Shown in pieces: positions 1 to 13,854 of a stretch of 64,000 bases of DNA. Location of the stretch: contig OW388296.1 in NCBI GenBank assembly GCA_936450465.1, positions 46,013,250-46,077,249 on the forward strand. The letters are read 5' to 3'. The DNA comes from Gibbula magus (lineage: Eukaryota > Mollusca > Gastropoda > Trochida > Trochidae). Below the pieces are notes generated by a model. That model did no database searches and had not been told where the DNA came from. It saw only the letters and a program-made list of their open reading frames with translations. The position numbers and the translations under genes are program-made. The first letter of the stretch is position 1; each line of letters begins with the position of its first letter.

Positions 1-317
1 AGTCTTTAAGTCAAAAAGTTTCTTAAGTTTATTACACGTTTCATTTATATGATTTATGTATCGATAAGTGTCCTCTTCAATAACGTAACGGTCACTTGTT
101 ATATTTTCATAAAGTTGAATAATAGGAAAACGAGGATTTGTGATAATGTACTAATGCGTTTTACTTTATGGACAATAATAGTATAATATGCATGGGTTTA
201 TCTCATTTAATAAAATGTCAGTAATCTGTCATCAGACCGTAAGTGTAGGTATATTAGATAGTTGCAATGACACATTGAAAGCGTAACAGTTCATATGACC
301 AGTGCAAATAGTGCAGA

Positions 318-425
318 ACGGGGATAGTGCAGGATCAAGAGGTCCGGGGTTCGAATCCCGCCAGTTGTTCGACAACTGTAGAGAACAGTTCTACATGCAT
401 TAAGGTTTGGGTGAAAGTGCTTCTA
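318..425 (+). repeat. tRNA-derived SINE fragment
   Basis: The stretch has a polymerase III B-box-like core (GGTTCGAATCCC, about 349-360) after 'gatcaagaggtccgg', then a tail with 'agaacagttctacatgca' and 'aaggtttggg'. The same core and tail recur at 48870-49170, so this is a dispersed SINE and not a tRNA gene. The 5' half with an A box is not clear here. Confidence 0.6.
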
Positions 426-491
426 ACTTACCTTTCGAGATTTATTTCATTCAATGATTGATTGCGGCAGCGAACGTGAGTTTATATTAAG

Positions 492-823
492 TTAAAGGGG
501 CAGTAACACGTTTTTGAGGTGAAATAAGTCGATGAAATGTATTATAAAAATAATGTCACCAATAGTAAAACACCCTTCTCTCTTCGGAAAATCAAGTTAA
601 AAATCAGTGTACATGGGAATCGTTTTTGTCATTCAAAATAATAATAAAATGTCCATCATGCAATTTTTGCTTTATACATAACACCGTTATTACCACTACG
701 GATAATTGGTTTGTGTAATAGACTGTTTTACCCTCTAAAGTAAATATATATGACATAAACTATCATTATAATTGGGAAATTCGAAAAAATAAAATTTGCA
801 AAAAACGTGCTACTGCCCCTTAA
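492..823 (+). mobile_element. TTAA-flanked MITE, copy 1
   Basis: This is a full-length non-coding element with inverted termini. The left end is TTAA-AGGGGCAGTAACACG and the right end is CGTGCTACTGCCCC-TTAA. The interior has the family landmarks 'cttctctcttcggaaaatc', 'taccactacggataat' and 'taccctctaaagta'. TTAA at both ends suggests piggyBac-type mobilisation (inference). Other members lie at 22355, 28789, 33974, 36583, 52902 and 63723. Confidence 0.75.
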
Positions 824-1220
824 AATTAGGCAAAATAATTGTATGTTGCCGTTACGTTCCATTTTATACGTTTACTTAGTAGCATACATGTACATGTGTA
901 TCTAAGCTGGCTCGGACTTATATAAGGGGTTCGTATAGGACATATCATTAAACACCAATAATTATAAACAATGTCATTTAAATCGCATTATTTTTCTTAA
1001 CAGCCATTTTACCAAAAGCCGCTTGAACTTAAAGGGATTCAATACTTGTATCTTACATGTTGTTTATTTACATTTACATTACATTTTTAATTTGTGAACG
1101 TATCTGTAAAGTGATGAACATAAATCTTATTCACATTTCATCCAATTCGTAAGACACGTACATGTAGGTATCAATTATTATGCCACCGTAGTAATTGACA
1201 GCTATAGTCGTTTTAAAAAA

Positions 1221-1487
1221 TTATGTGCGGAGCAGGCTGAGTAGTCGTGCTTTCTGCAGTTTCAAACTATACACACATTCACCTTCTGATATAGTCCAGC
1301 TCCTGCTCATGTATAGGTCCATACATTCCCATGTCCAGGTACCCATGTGTACAGCTGGGTGAACTGAGTGCAATGTGGATGAAGTGCCTTGCCCAAGGAC
1401 ACAACACAGTGTACGACCCAGTTCACACACGTGTGGTGTCTCCACCGGGATTCGAGACATGCTAACCACTACACCACTGTGCTCCAA
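1221..1487 (-). repeat. tRNA-derived SINE, full head
   Basis: Read on the minus strand it begins GGAGCACAGTGGTGTAGTGG-TTAGC, an A-box-like tRNA head. A degenerate B box (TCGAATCCC) follows, then the conserved body 'cttgggcaaggcacttcatc' and 'ggtacctgg'. This head-plus-body arrangement is typical of widespread metazoan SINEs. The frame open across it has no coding features. Confidence 0.6.
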
Positions 1488-1489
1488 GG

Positions 1490-3235
1490 TAAAAACATTT
1501 AGTCTACTTCTGATACCTCTTGTTTATTTTCAACTGTGAGTGACCTACATCCAAGACCCTGATACTTTGCAACACGGTGGGTCACAGTGCCCACATATCC
1601 ACCCAATCCACCTTATCAACTGAGTATGTTTTGCCTGGAGACTTGAGTGCCCATGCTATAAGATACTGGCGACAGTTAGCTATTTAGAATATAGGAACAC
1701 GAAAAAAGTACACTGTCGACCAAAACAAACGCCTACCAGCTATGTTATCAGATTTCGTAAAAACTATAAGTAGCAGTTGAGCAATATTATAGCATTATGA
1801 AATCTCGCCATTTCTGCATAATATATTTAAATTTCCGAAGTTGTCATGTCACAAAGAATGGCGATTGTTGAAATGAGACAAATGAATTGTTCAGTTTTCG
1901 ATCAGTGCTTGATCAGAAAAACAATAGAAACAGATTTTCATACAACCACGAGCAACAATATAGGCAAGCATACGCATTAAAGTGGTGATGACGCTACACG
2001 ATGTACGTGGTTAAGGTGCGCAAGTGAATCAACCGGAAATAGCGGTCTTAATTGGGCGCGGTTTTCATGAATGTTAATGACTCGAATCACAGTTTTTCCA
2101 TGATATCGATTTCGATTTGTTTTCAGCATAACGTGGAGACCACCATTAATTATATTTCAAAGTACATACGTTTGTATATTGATAGTGCTACTATAACTAC
2201 TTTGCATTTGATATAATACTAATTTGGATATATGTATTTGCAGAATGATAATTATAAGTGGTTGGTAGAAGAGAGCAATGTGACAATTGAACGAGATGAA
2301 AAGTTGGTATACAATGCACGTTACAGTTTCAGATGTCGAGAAAGTCCGCAAATTTACATTGATGATGGCTTGTGTTCCTTTTTTGGAACAAATAATACTA
2401 TGTTCAAATACTGTACCATGCAGGTTTTAATAACACTGTTTAAAGGCTTTGTACATGCAGCACATTTTATTTATATTATTTTGCTCAATTTTGCCATTTA
2501 TTTGATTACATTTTAAAAAGTAGGTAAGAACGCAATAATGTGGATAACATTTGAATTAAACCTACTCACAGGACAATATAACATTAATGTAAACTTAAGG
2601 TTATCGGCGTTTAGGACTTGAAGGCGTTGCAGCACGTTTTGGCAACAAACCATTCTTAATTGTTCCATTTATTGTTAAAATGTATACATATATTGTTTTT
2701 TTTCGGGGATAAAACTTCTCATTAAACGAGTCAATAAGCCGTATCAACAGAAAACGGTTTTCCGTATTGGTACATGTAGAAAATGGCTGGCATGTAAAGT
2801 GTTTGTCGAACTCATCGGTGTTAGAGGAAGATTTGAAGGTCTCATGCATTTGAGAGTTCAGACAGCAATATGGTTGATTATTCTATCATGTCGTACTGTT
2901 TAAAACTTTACTTCGAGTGCTTAAAAAGCTCCACACCAATCAGATCACTGGAATCACTTCCGAATATTTAATCTGAACACCTTAAAATAGACGCTCGAAA
3001 TGAAATAGACTCGCATGGCTTAACCAACCCTGTATATTCATTTTAGAACTCTTTTTTTATTGATTGAGGAATATTATTAAGCAATTGGTTAAAACATTTA
3101 TTTGTCTTTTCGTGAGAGCACTTTAATCCAGTAAGAACGACATGCTACCGTGTTTATAAATCACATACGGAGAAAAATATGTTAAGCAAAGTACAAATAT
3201 TTTTTTTATTTCCTTGTATAGGAAATGCAGCATAG
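1490..3235. other. No gene recognised
   Basis: AT-rich sequence. The short open frames at 2157-2516 and 2601-2849 show no domain, splice context or homology I can recognise. Confidence 0.6.
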
Positions 3236-3456
3236 ACTCCACTCTTGTTCCCGGAGTCTGTTGCGCTGCGTAACTGGCGACTGGCTTAATAATAAGCCAG
3301 TCGTCAATTACGCAGTGGAACAGACTCCGGAACTGGCTAAATAATAATCCAGACGCAAGTTACGCAGTACAACAGACTCCGGGACTGGCTTAATAATAAG
3401 CCAGTCGCAAGTTTCGCAGCGCAACAGACTCCGGGAACCAGAATGAACAGACTCCA
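3236..3456. repeat. Nested inverted/tandem repeat
   Basis: About three units contain 'cagactccgg', 'tacgcag' and the perfect short stem GACTGGCTTA/TAAGCCAGTC with a 4-nt loop (two such hairpins). The outer parts are also inverted copies of each other: 'ggagtctgttgcgctgcg' near 3254 pairs with 'cgcagcgcaacagactcc' near 3415. The whole block can fold into a compound cruciform. Confidence 0.7.
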
Positions 3457-3631
3457 ATGTAGATATTAAAGAAATTCCTTCTTTACGTTCTTATAACAGC
3501 ATTTGATCAAATGCAAATCTTTTTAGATATTGAAGAATGGTAATTTAAGCTAGCAGGCGTTTATTTTGTCCATCGGTGTATATACAGCACTGACCTCCCA
3601 CTGGCGATATACATGATGCAATGCACAAAAC

Positions 3632-4020
3632 CATCCTCGGTTACCCATGGTTTTATGTACGCTCCGTTACTCTCCACTATATCACCCATGGGAAAATTTA
3701 TCAGAGAAACCTGTTCTCAAATTACCCGCCCTTGGTCAGCGTAAGCCAATCAAACTGCTACGCAGCTTGGACCTGCGAGCAAATGACAATTCATATCACT
3801 TCGTTTCAAAGCAAGCGAGCTCATTGTGTTAGCCATCCGTCACCGGTTATCTCCCTTGGCCATTTCCGTCTTACCCAATTGAGCATTTTCTTTGGTTACT
3901 GACTTCCTCACGCTGGCCAAGGGCGGGTAATTTGAGAACACATTCCCCTGATAAGGTTTCCCATGGGCGATATAGTGGAGAGTAACGGAGCATATATAAA
4001 ACCATGGGTAACCGAGGATG
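3632..4020. mobile_element. Fold-back MITE, family FB1
   Basis: Two arms of about 110 bp (3632-3747 and 3909-4020) are reverse complements with few mismatches. The outermost bases are CATCCTCGGTTACCCATGG and its complement. A shorter relative with the same tip sits in intron 2 of P450 gene 2 (44893-45006), which shows the element is dispersed. There is no coding capacity. Confidence 0.7.
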
Positions 4021-5457
<1,437 letters not shown>

Positions 5458-5603
5458 ATATTTTAGAGCTCTTCTGAATTCAATAAGTTCATGTATGTCT
5501 CGTAGATGTTGATGGCGATAGTTCCACATTGAGGCACAGAGAAGTTTTTGTTATTCTGACCGAAGGATCTGGTCGGTTTGTACCTCATAAGGAGATCCGA
5601 GAC

Positions 5604-5750
<147 letters not shown>

Positions 5751-5810
5751 CTCGGGAACTGTGGCAGTAACTTCTATATACATGTATGTTGTGTAAAGAA
5801 AAAAAATAAC

Positions 5811-6975
5811 TAAAACTAACTCAATAAATACATTCTTGCTTATCCGCCACTGCCAACGTACAGATTTGTATCAGCATCGTATAATAAGGTTCTATTAGCC
5901 TGAGCGGTAAACGTTGAAAACTGTTTTTATGATGTGGCACAATAAATACATTCACTTGCTATTGTCATCATTAAGAATTTGGAACAGCATCGAATCATAA
6001 TGATATTCAAGGTAAGTTTGATGGTTGATTTTTCAAAATTTCGTACATGTAAACTGTCAATTATGACATCTTGAATACCTTGTGAGCAGACAAATACTAT
6101 GAAACCATGAATATACTGCTTAACTATCAGCGAACTTACGTATTTACATATATGTTTAACTTCAAATCATAAAGATATACAGAGTTAGCTTGATGTCGAA
6201 GTTTAAACAATCCAGGACATGTGAACATCATGTTTGATCACGTGAAGAAAAACATGTCATTAACACAAAAAATAAACTCTTACTTATCACTGCCCTCTTA
6301 CAGATTTATGATCTAAATCGAAACATAGTGATATACATGATGTTAATGATCAAGCAACACTATCTAAGAAGTTTATGTTTAAAATCATAAATAAACAAAA
6401 CACAAAGACCCATTAAATAAACTACTTTCCCATCTGCTAATTAAATATAAATCATTTATCAACGTCGAATGATAGTGATATAGACGATAGATTTGATATT
6501 GAACACCAACTTGAACACGGGGATGTATGGACCTATATGGTCGCGCGGATCGCTTAATAGGCGGCACCGAAAGTACGATCCCTTCAGGGTAGTAAATGTG
6601 TAGCGCCTTGAGTATGTATTGAATATGGGCATTATAAATATACTATTGTTATTATTATTATATTGACATGTACAACAATAATACATGTAATACTCTACGC
6701 AAACCACGTATAGAAATCTTGTTTATTATTAACTTACTTTAACAAAATAAATAAACTGTTTACCTTTCTGCTATTGGCATCATATACAGTAGTAATCAAC
6801 GTCAATCGGAGATAGGTATGGAACTGTACAACACATGTTATACTTTAAGTAGTTCACGTATACCATCGTTGTGAATTATCAAATTACTTTAACACAATAA
6901 ATCAACTTACCTCTCAGCTACTCTCCATATATAGAGTTATGGTCGAAATTGGATCATAGTGATATGTAAAAGAGT
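5811..6975. repeat. Degenerate long-unit tandem array
   Basis: A diverged unit recurs near 5819, 5937, 6254, 6412, 6739 and 6887. Each copy has 'acacaataaataaactta', then 'ctgc...cat', then 'gatcgaaatcgaatcata' followed by 'gtgatat'. Spacing is irregular, about 120-330 bp including an inserted SINE tail. No coding role is seen. Confidence 0.5.
6535..6662 (+). repeat. 3' end of a SINE or L2-like element
   Basis: It contains 'gtgtagcgccttgagtatg' and 'gggcattataaatactatt'-like sequence ending in an ATT-rich tail. This is the usual 3' end of L2-mobilised SINEs and LINEs. It interrupts the surrounding tandem array. Confidence 0.5.
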
Positions 6976-7289
6976 TTGTTGTTCAGTGAGTCTCAAGACA
7001 GTTTGAATAGTATACAATTTTGTTTGCACAGGTTCTGTTTGAATTATGTTCGACTTATATGGGTTATGTCTTATCGGTTCATGTGATCGTGATGTAAATA
7101 AGCTGGGTAATAAACATATACAACTTCCCTGTTGTAAGATGGCAAACAACGTAAGGACATGCATCAACATAAGTTATTTACATGTGCATTAATACATACT
7201 CTAGTCGTAAGAACAGGAAGCTTTTCTGCATGACAATTCCTTGGATATACGACATAAGCTCCTACAGGGGTAAATGAATGGTTTGGTAG

Positions 7290-7740
7290 GTGCACCTCGG
7301 ATTTTTGGGGTGGTTCTCCTCGAAGTTTCCTCCGACAGGAGATGGATGTTATCTGTCTCACTTTCCGTTTTCTATTTGGAACTACCCCACCATATTTATA
7401 TTATCGAGTCTTCTTTCTATTTACACACCGCCTCGTTCACAAGACAAAAACCTCCTTGTGGTCCCTAAATCCAGAACAGTGCAGTATGGTAATAGATCAT
7501 TTGCCTACGCAGCACCGGTGGCCTGGAACAAACTTCCACAGAATCTCAGAGACTGTAGTGACTTAATTTACCACTTTCAAATCCCAGCTCAAAACACATT
7601 TGTTTCGAGAGGCTTTCCAACTGTGATTGATACATTCCTTCATTCATTCTTGGTGCGCTTTGAGCATGGTCTTCATGGATAATAGCGCGTTATAATGTGT
7701 TATGATGCATGATGATGATGATGATGATGATGATGATGTT
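7290..7740 (+). pseudogene. LINE reverse transcriptase C-terminal remnant
   Basis: The frame encodes a segment reading VPKSRTVQYGNRSFAYAAP and then VAWNKLP, followed by a QNLRD-type stretch. This is the C-terminal tail signature of CR1/L2/RTE-type non-LTR retrotransposon polyproteins. The catalytic reverse transcriptase domain is missing, so this is a 5'-truncated dead copy. A (GAT)n tract at 7705-7738 follows, as expected for a LINE with a microsatellite tail. The upstream part of the frame (before about 7440) is not recognisable. Confidence 0.65.
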
Positions 7741-8538
7741 CTAGAGTCAACCAACAACTGGCGCCAAGAAAACTCCAAGAAACAATTGAGATTCAAAGGA
7801 AATAACCTGCATTAGAAACCTTTCAGGGATTTGTCCATTGTTTAGGGGGTATCTTGATTTGTTTTCGTAATAATCCGCTTTTTAGGTTAATCTTCCGAGA
7901 ATAACTTCATATGATGTTTGACATTCGAACGTAAGACCACGGAGGAAGTTTTAGTGTTGATTGTAAAACCTACATGAATGAAACCAACGAACCAATTTTT
8001 ATTAAAACTCTAGTCACAACAATTATTATCGAAAAGTGAACAAACGTATTTTTAACAGATAAGATTGTGGGAATCGAACTTGATACCCTTTGCTCTTTAA
8101 ACCGAGCGTTGTACATGTACCTCTTTGCTACTGAGGAAGCTGAAAGTAAACAGTTGTTATTATCTTTTTCTGGGCATACCTTCTCTGCCTCAATATAACG
8201 CAAGTCTGGGAGACAAACTCTTTAAAATGCAGAAATAGGGGATCCAAAATTTCAAAATGTATATTTAGACATTTGACCGTTTATAAATGGAGAAATGCTA
8301 CTCTTTCTGGTCTAAGAAAAACCTTTAACTATGGTAAACGTTCACATTTATTTAGTTTAAACAATATTTATTCAGGTACTTTCATGTACAGGGTTTCCCC
8401 TAGGTTAATGTCTCTCCCCAAATAAATACATTTCAACAGGATGATTACATCATAATGCATACATAAACAGATTATCAAAATACTGTCATCAAAATGAAAT
8501 AGTATGTTCAGTCGAAGCGTTTTGTAAGAGATATAAAC

Positions 8539-8800
8539 TCATGTACAGACTGGATTATTTTTTTTATTTATAGTATTTGACAGGTTCATGTTACCACATA
8601 AGACAGCGTCCAGGTTATGCCCAATAATGTAAAAGAAACTTGCATGACGAATATTAGCATAATTTGGACAAGTGAATAGGTCGTGATGCGCATCTTCATA
8701 CGCATGCCCACAGGAGCATCGCGACTCGTCGTTAATAAATCTATCGAATTTATGACCGTTTCGGTTGCTACAACCCAATCTTATCCGATATGTAAAATTT
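8539..8800 (-). pseudogene. LINE polyprotein C-terminal fragment
   Basis: The minus frame reads RFINDESRCSCGHAYEDAHH and then LFTCPNYANIR. The C-x-C-G...ED-x-x-H...C spacing is the zinc-knuckle-like tail found after the reverse transcriptase of many non-LTR elements. No reverse transcriptase core is present. Confidence 0.5.
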
Positions 8801-11284
8801 GTTCGTTTCTCGATCCAAAATTTTGAAATATGTCGGGACGTTTAGTGTTTCCTTTATATCACATTTATATTGTCATGTTACATGTTATCATTATCATTCT
8901 AAAAGAAGATTTTATTACAGTGAGTGAATGTTTAACACCACTTTGGCAATATCGCAGCTCTTAGCGGCGAGGTTTTATTACAAGTGTTTATTTTATCAAA
9001 ATATTTGTATGAACAAACTACTTATCTAAAACTCCTTTCGATGTGGATTTATAGTTTTCACATTGAAAATCGAATGTTTGGGAATGGGCGTAAATTTTAA
9101 AATGCAGTTTTTTCTTAATCATGCATTTCATTATCACCTTGGTTATATAATCTTTATGTTACATTTATTATTCATATTTTAGTAGTGTCCGTTTAGCTGG
9201 AGAGGCATTCGTATTTTGGTTAAGATTAAACACCAACACATTTTACCAATATTTCATTTAATAATTATACTGAGAAGTACGATTGTGCAAGCACGGGAAC
9301 CTTATTTGCCTGCTTTGTTATATTTCAGGAATAAAATTTATTCCCACAGCATACATATGAAACACAATGTAAAATCAATTGACGCGTCCGCTATTTATAA
9401 TCAGTTTTTAATTTATTTTGATCAATATGTTTATCTTCCTGACATTAGAAGAACCTTATAAAAACCTTTGATTTTGTGTCAACTGACTACAAATCGACTA
9501 ACATAAACAAAACGAAAATTGTAAAATAGCACTACGCTCAATTTCAAACCTGAATTTCTTTTTCATGTCAGATGATGAACGTCAGAACAAGCGACGTCAA
9601 ATTTGACGTCAATGCTGTATCTAAAATATATAGTTATTTCTGCATCCGATTCCAGAAAATCTAACAGCTAACATGTAGATACGTATACAATTAATCGCTC
9701 TTGAGGTATCGTCTTACGTATCTATACCTTTTATTTTGTATATATCAGGTTTTACTGAAAGGACAGGATGTCTATGAATGCGTATGAGTGTATGTGCGTA
9801 TGTATGCGTGTTGATGCTGTTAAATGACATGTAACATTACATTATGTAAATAAGATATAATAAGATATTTTGCATATACATGTTGTAAGTTATCATGATA
9901 TTAAAAACATGCATACATGGATTTAAACACACAAGTCATAAACATACAGTCACAAATGTATACAGATCATATATCATTGATGTTGTTCTATTACAGTATT
10001 CTGGTATTAGGTGAATATCTATTTAGGTTGCAATTAAGCAAAAATTCGTCTAAATTATGTAACCTGATATATAAACAATGAAATAAGGGGATTCATTTGA
10101 ACATATCTTCCAAGTTGTATCTGTACTTATGCCTTTTAAAATCAACTTCATAACTTAATTAGAAAAGCAGATATTTGATGTTGAAGTTTTCCTACTCTAC
10201 CATGCTTCCTCATTATAACGCTCCTTGTCTGCCTTCAATCATGCATGGCTGACGCGCTAATTAACGATTGAGCACTGAAGGAATAAGCTGATTAGGGACT
10301 ATCCATTTACTTATACATGTATGTCGTTATTTCATTTATGCCATTGTGCATTTATCATATCATTACGTTATGTAAGACACATCACATGTCATCGAAGACC
10401 GTTATAAATCATTTTATTGTCGCAATAGATGTAACTTCATTTGTCACAATCAATCCATGCTTTTTCTTGGAATATGTTTATATCGACTTAAATGTGATGT
10501 TTTTTAAATAGTCCAGTCTGCATATGATGCACATGAGAAGTCTATCACTAGTTAATAAATTTCAAGGCTAAAATAGTTTGTTATATTTTCGGTCTCACAT
10601 GGAATGAACAACCATCAGCCTAGTTATTTCCATGAGTTTGGAAATACTTGAAACAATAACGTTTTGATGTCCAGTTGAAAGTCTTCAACCTTTTAGATCA
10701 GGGAAACTTTTTATCCTTTTATTTCAATCAATCAAGTTTTTACTCATTTCGATGAGCATCGTGTTTTAGATTTTCTAAAGGCTATACACCTTATTGACAA
10801 ATTGTAAATTTTAACTTTTCATTGTCAGCTTTTATTCAACTTGTGATAATATGCTGATGTTTTTGCGGCCTTGGCCGTGTTCTTTTTTTCAATTGCAATT
10901 TTCTTTTTTAAATTAGGCAAATAAATATCTTCAAAGTTGTATCTGTACTTATGCCTCTATTATGGTCCTTTCTAGTTCCAAAGAGGCATCAGACCTCTAC
11001 AACGTGGATAACATCGCATACACTGTACATATTAAATGAAATATTTACAAATCCGTAACCTTACATGTATATATTACACATATTTTAGCAGGCACTGTAA
11101 TGTACTACTATAAAATATAGACTTATATTTTTAAAGTAATTCTTTTTAAGGTGAAACTGTTTTTTTCCCCGCGGAAACATACTTTAAAATTTCGTTTCTG
11201 GACCAGAACTCAGAACCAGAATGAAACTTGGTATGTGGAACAGTCATCCTGCGTAGATGTACCTTTTAGGTTTTCAACTTCTTT
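8801..11284. other. No gene recognised
   Basis: AT-rich sequence. The phrase 'gttgtatctgtacttatgcc' occurs twice (about 10112 and 10938), marking a small dispersed repeat. Sequence at 11160-11284 resembles a repeat found again at about 50330 in gene 2 intron 5. Confidence 0.5.
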
Positions 11285-12105
11285 CGTCGATACACGCAAG
11301 AATGCATCTGCGCATGGAGGACGTTAGGCGTCTAATGAAGTCACGTGGATCTGATTTCATGCTCGAATCAGACACCTTTCAAGTTCCGTCGAGTTGATGG
11401 GGGTACGGGTTTGCTCCTAATCTGTTCGTCAAGATGGTCCCACAAATGGGTTAATGTCTGGGGAACAAACAGGCTACGCTACAACATGCACATTCATGTT
11501 GTTGAGAAAATTCTGTGAGAGCCTGGCTGGTTGAGGTTGTTGGTTGATGAAAGGGGGACAACTAGCTGCAAAATTTCATCCTTGTACCTCTGCGCATTCA
11601 CGTTGCCATGGATGATCACTAGCCTGGTTTTCAGTTCACCACAAATTCCTCCCCACAACATCGCACCGCCTCCTCCATACATGTACGCTGTGAGTTTGGA
11701 GCTAACCGTTCCCCAGCACGTCTATAACCACGTTGACGACCATCAACTCTGAACAAACAGAATCTGCTCTCATAAAAAAAGGACACGTGACCAGTTTCGG
11801 ACTTGCCAACGCCGAACTTGCTTTGCCCGATCGAGCCGGTTACGTCGATGTTGCTGGGTAAGCACAACTCCCCGGTATGGACGCCATGCCGGATACCATG
11901 TTCCCGTAGACGCCTTGACACAGTCTGTCGACTGATACGAAGTCCGAGTGCCGTTGCTGCAATTGCTGTTGCAGGTGGATTCCCCGGATGTAGCGATCCT
12001 CCTGGGGCGTGGTCACCGGTGGTCTCCTACTTCGCGGCCTGTCTGCGATCTTGCCTGTCTGCCGTAACCCTCGAAACAGTCTGGTGATGCATCTCATTTT
12101 TATGG
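11285..12105 (-). pseudogene. Decayed Tc1/mariner-like transposase
   Basis: Read on the minus strand, three overlapping frames together follow a Tc1-type transposase. First come a DRPRSRRPPVTTPQEDRYIR linker and RQTVSRRLREHGIR (helix-turn-helix region). Next come a 'FYESRFCLFRVDGR' block, 'GGAMLWGGICG', and 'SPDINP' followed by 'SSMRRCILACID'. The frame changes at least twice and there are in-frame stops. The usual FSDESRF aspartate is tyrosine here, and the glutamate expected after SPDLNP is lost, so the DDE catalytic site is broken. Terminal inverted repeats were not located. Confidence 0.8.
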
Positions 12106-12179
12106 TAATTAAGAATATGTTATATATGTACATAAACTGTGATATATTTTGTAAATATCATATTTTTATAGTCTCTCAT

Positions 12180-12285
12180 AACTCCGCACGGAGTGTCTCA
12201 ATTTTAACCAAGATGCTGTATTTTACTTTGTAATTATGAGGTGAGACTGAAATAAAATATCTGTCTGTCTGTCTGTCTGTCTGCA
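12180..12285 (+). repeat. LINE 3' tail with (CTGT)n
   Basis: The sequence 'gaggtgagactgaaataaaa' leads into five or more CTGT units. The same arrangement occurs in reverse at 49208-49260, beside a LINE C-terminal fragment. This is therefore the tail of a short 5'-truncated insertion of that family. Confidence 0.55.
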
Positions 12286-13142
12286 TACACGAGTGCAGCC
12301 GAACGTTCTTGCGTTCAGGCCTAAAAAAAATGTTTTTGGTCTTTTTTTCTGGATTTTGTATTTTTGGAATGAAGAGGTAAACAAACACAATTTGTACAAT
12401 TATTTATATTAATAAAGCACAAACCCTCTTAAATATGTGTTACTATTCCAAATAGTCATTAATCTGTTTTGTTAAAACCTAGAAAAAAAGACCTGAGGCG
12501 TGGGTTTGAAACTGATGCGGGCGGAAACCAGAAACAAATTCTTTTTTGGGGCGGGGGCCTCAGGTGTGGTATTTTTCGTGTGTGGTTTTTAATACTGCGA
12601 CAATGACTCGTGTCTTCGGCTGGTTTTATATTGTTTATCAGCACGTGCATTTCGTGGAATGCGTGCATATCACTTTTTTCTCGAAAATTCGAGTTTGAGC
12701 GACAGTTTTCACAGTTTTATGAGAAGAAATAAATTGGTAGTAGGTTTTCACTTGTTCCTGTAACGTTTTATGAATGTTCGTTAACAAATAATCTTTTTAA
12801 ACCAAAACATATTTGGTATACTTTCTTTGGGACATCAGTTAATGTTGTGAATTTTCTACAATATTGTGTCTTTGAAAACCTATTGCAATGAAATTGCAGT
12901 TTTTCAAGATTTGTTTGTTGAATCACAAAATATTGTGATAACATGTCATTTGCCGTTAATATGATGTTTAACAAATCCGAAAATAATCAGTCATAATTTT
13001 CGGAAGTAATATTCAGCTGTTTATTAGTATGCCAACAGTTGATGGAAACGAGGCAATCTTAATTGGAGTTATTTCATGAGTGTTTGGTTTCATTTTTGTG
13101 AATTCTGAATCAGTCGTCATACTAAAAACTTATTTTCAAGTC
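12286..13142. other. No gene recognised
   Basis: AT-rich spacer. Nothing beyond short unsupported frames is visible. Confidence 0.5.
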
Positions 13143-13786
13143 TTAAGCCCTGTTTAGACGGCGAGCGTTTGCATATGAGTAAAGCATTAAACATATGCAA
13201 ATTTGCTCATATGAGCAAACTTCGCCGTATGGACGCATTTGCACATATGTATATTTTACTACCGTAAGCAAATGTTTCACTACCGTAAGCAAATTTGCAC
13301 CTAGTCAGGGGCAGGTGCAAATTTTTACTACCGTGAGTAAATATGGTATTTTCACTTTTCTAGTAAAAGTTCGTCGTATACAGACATAGTGACTTCACAC
13401 AGGTTGAGAAAATATATAAGGGAACTTTAGAAACTCTTAATATTGTTTTTCAAATTCTCTATATATAGTATAAGCTCCTTCTTGCACGCGATGATCCATC
13501 GAAATCCATCTGGCTGTCCGATTTTCATTATATAATTAGGGGACATAGTCAAAACAATGTTGACAGAATTAATTAATGTCATTTATTTAGTTTACATCTA
13601 ATAACTATTAATTGGCATGTTTTAAGAATTCTCTATTCATATATTAAAATAGTTGGAAGCCCATTTGCATAGGCAGACATTAAACACATATGAACGCATA
13701 GCAAATTTACTTTTACTCACGTGTATATATTACTACCATAAGCAATATTGCATATGTGCAAAGTTCGCCGTATAAACAGGGCTTTA
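13143..13786. mobile_element. TTA-flanked MITE (PIF/Harbinger-like)
   Basis: The left terminus is TTA-AGCCCTGTTTAGACGGCGA. The right terminus, read in reverse, is TTA/AA-type flank plus AGCCCTGTTTATACGGCGA. A 3-bp TTA duplication with such termini fits PIF/Harbinger (inference). The interior carries repeated 'actaccgtaagcaaat' and 'catatg' motifs. There is no open frame of note. Confidence 0.65.
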
Positions 13787-13854
13787 GTCATGCAGTAACT
13801 TTACTGTACCAGGGAGGGCTACAACCCAATCATATTTCATACTGCACATAAACT

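Noticed and set aside
9585..9612. Paired GACGTC motifs as a cAMP-response element
   Set aside because: No gene start nearby, and the motif is short enough to occur by chance.
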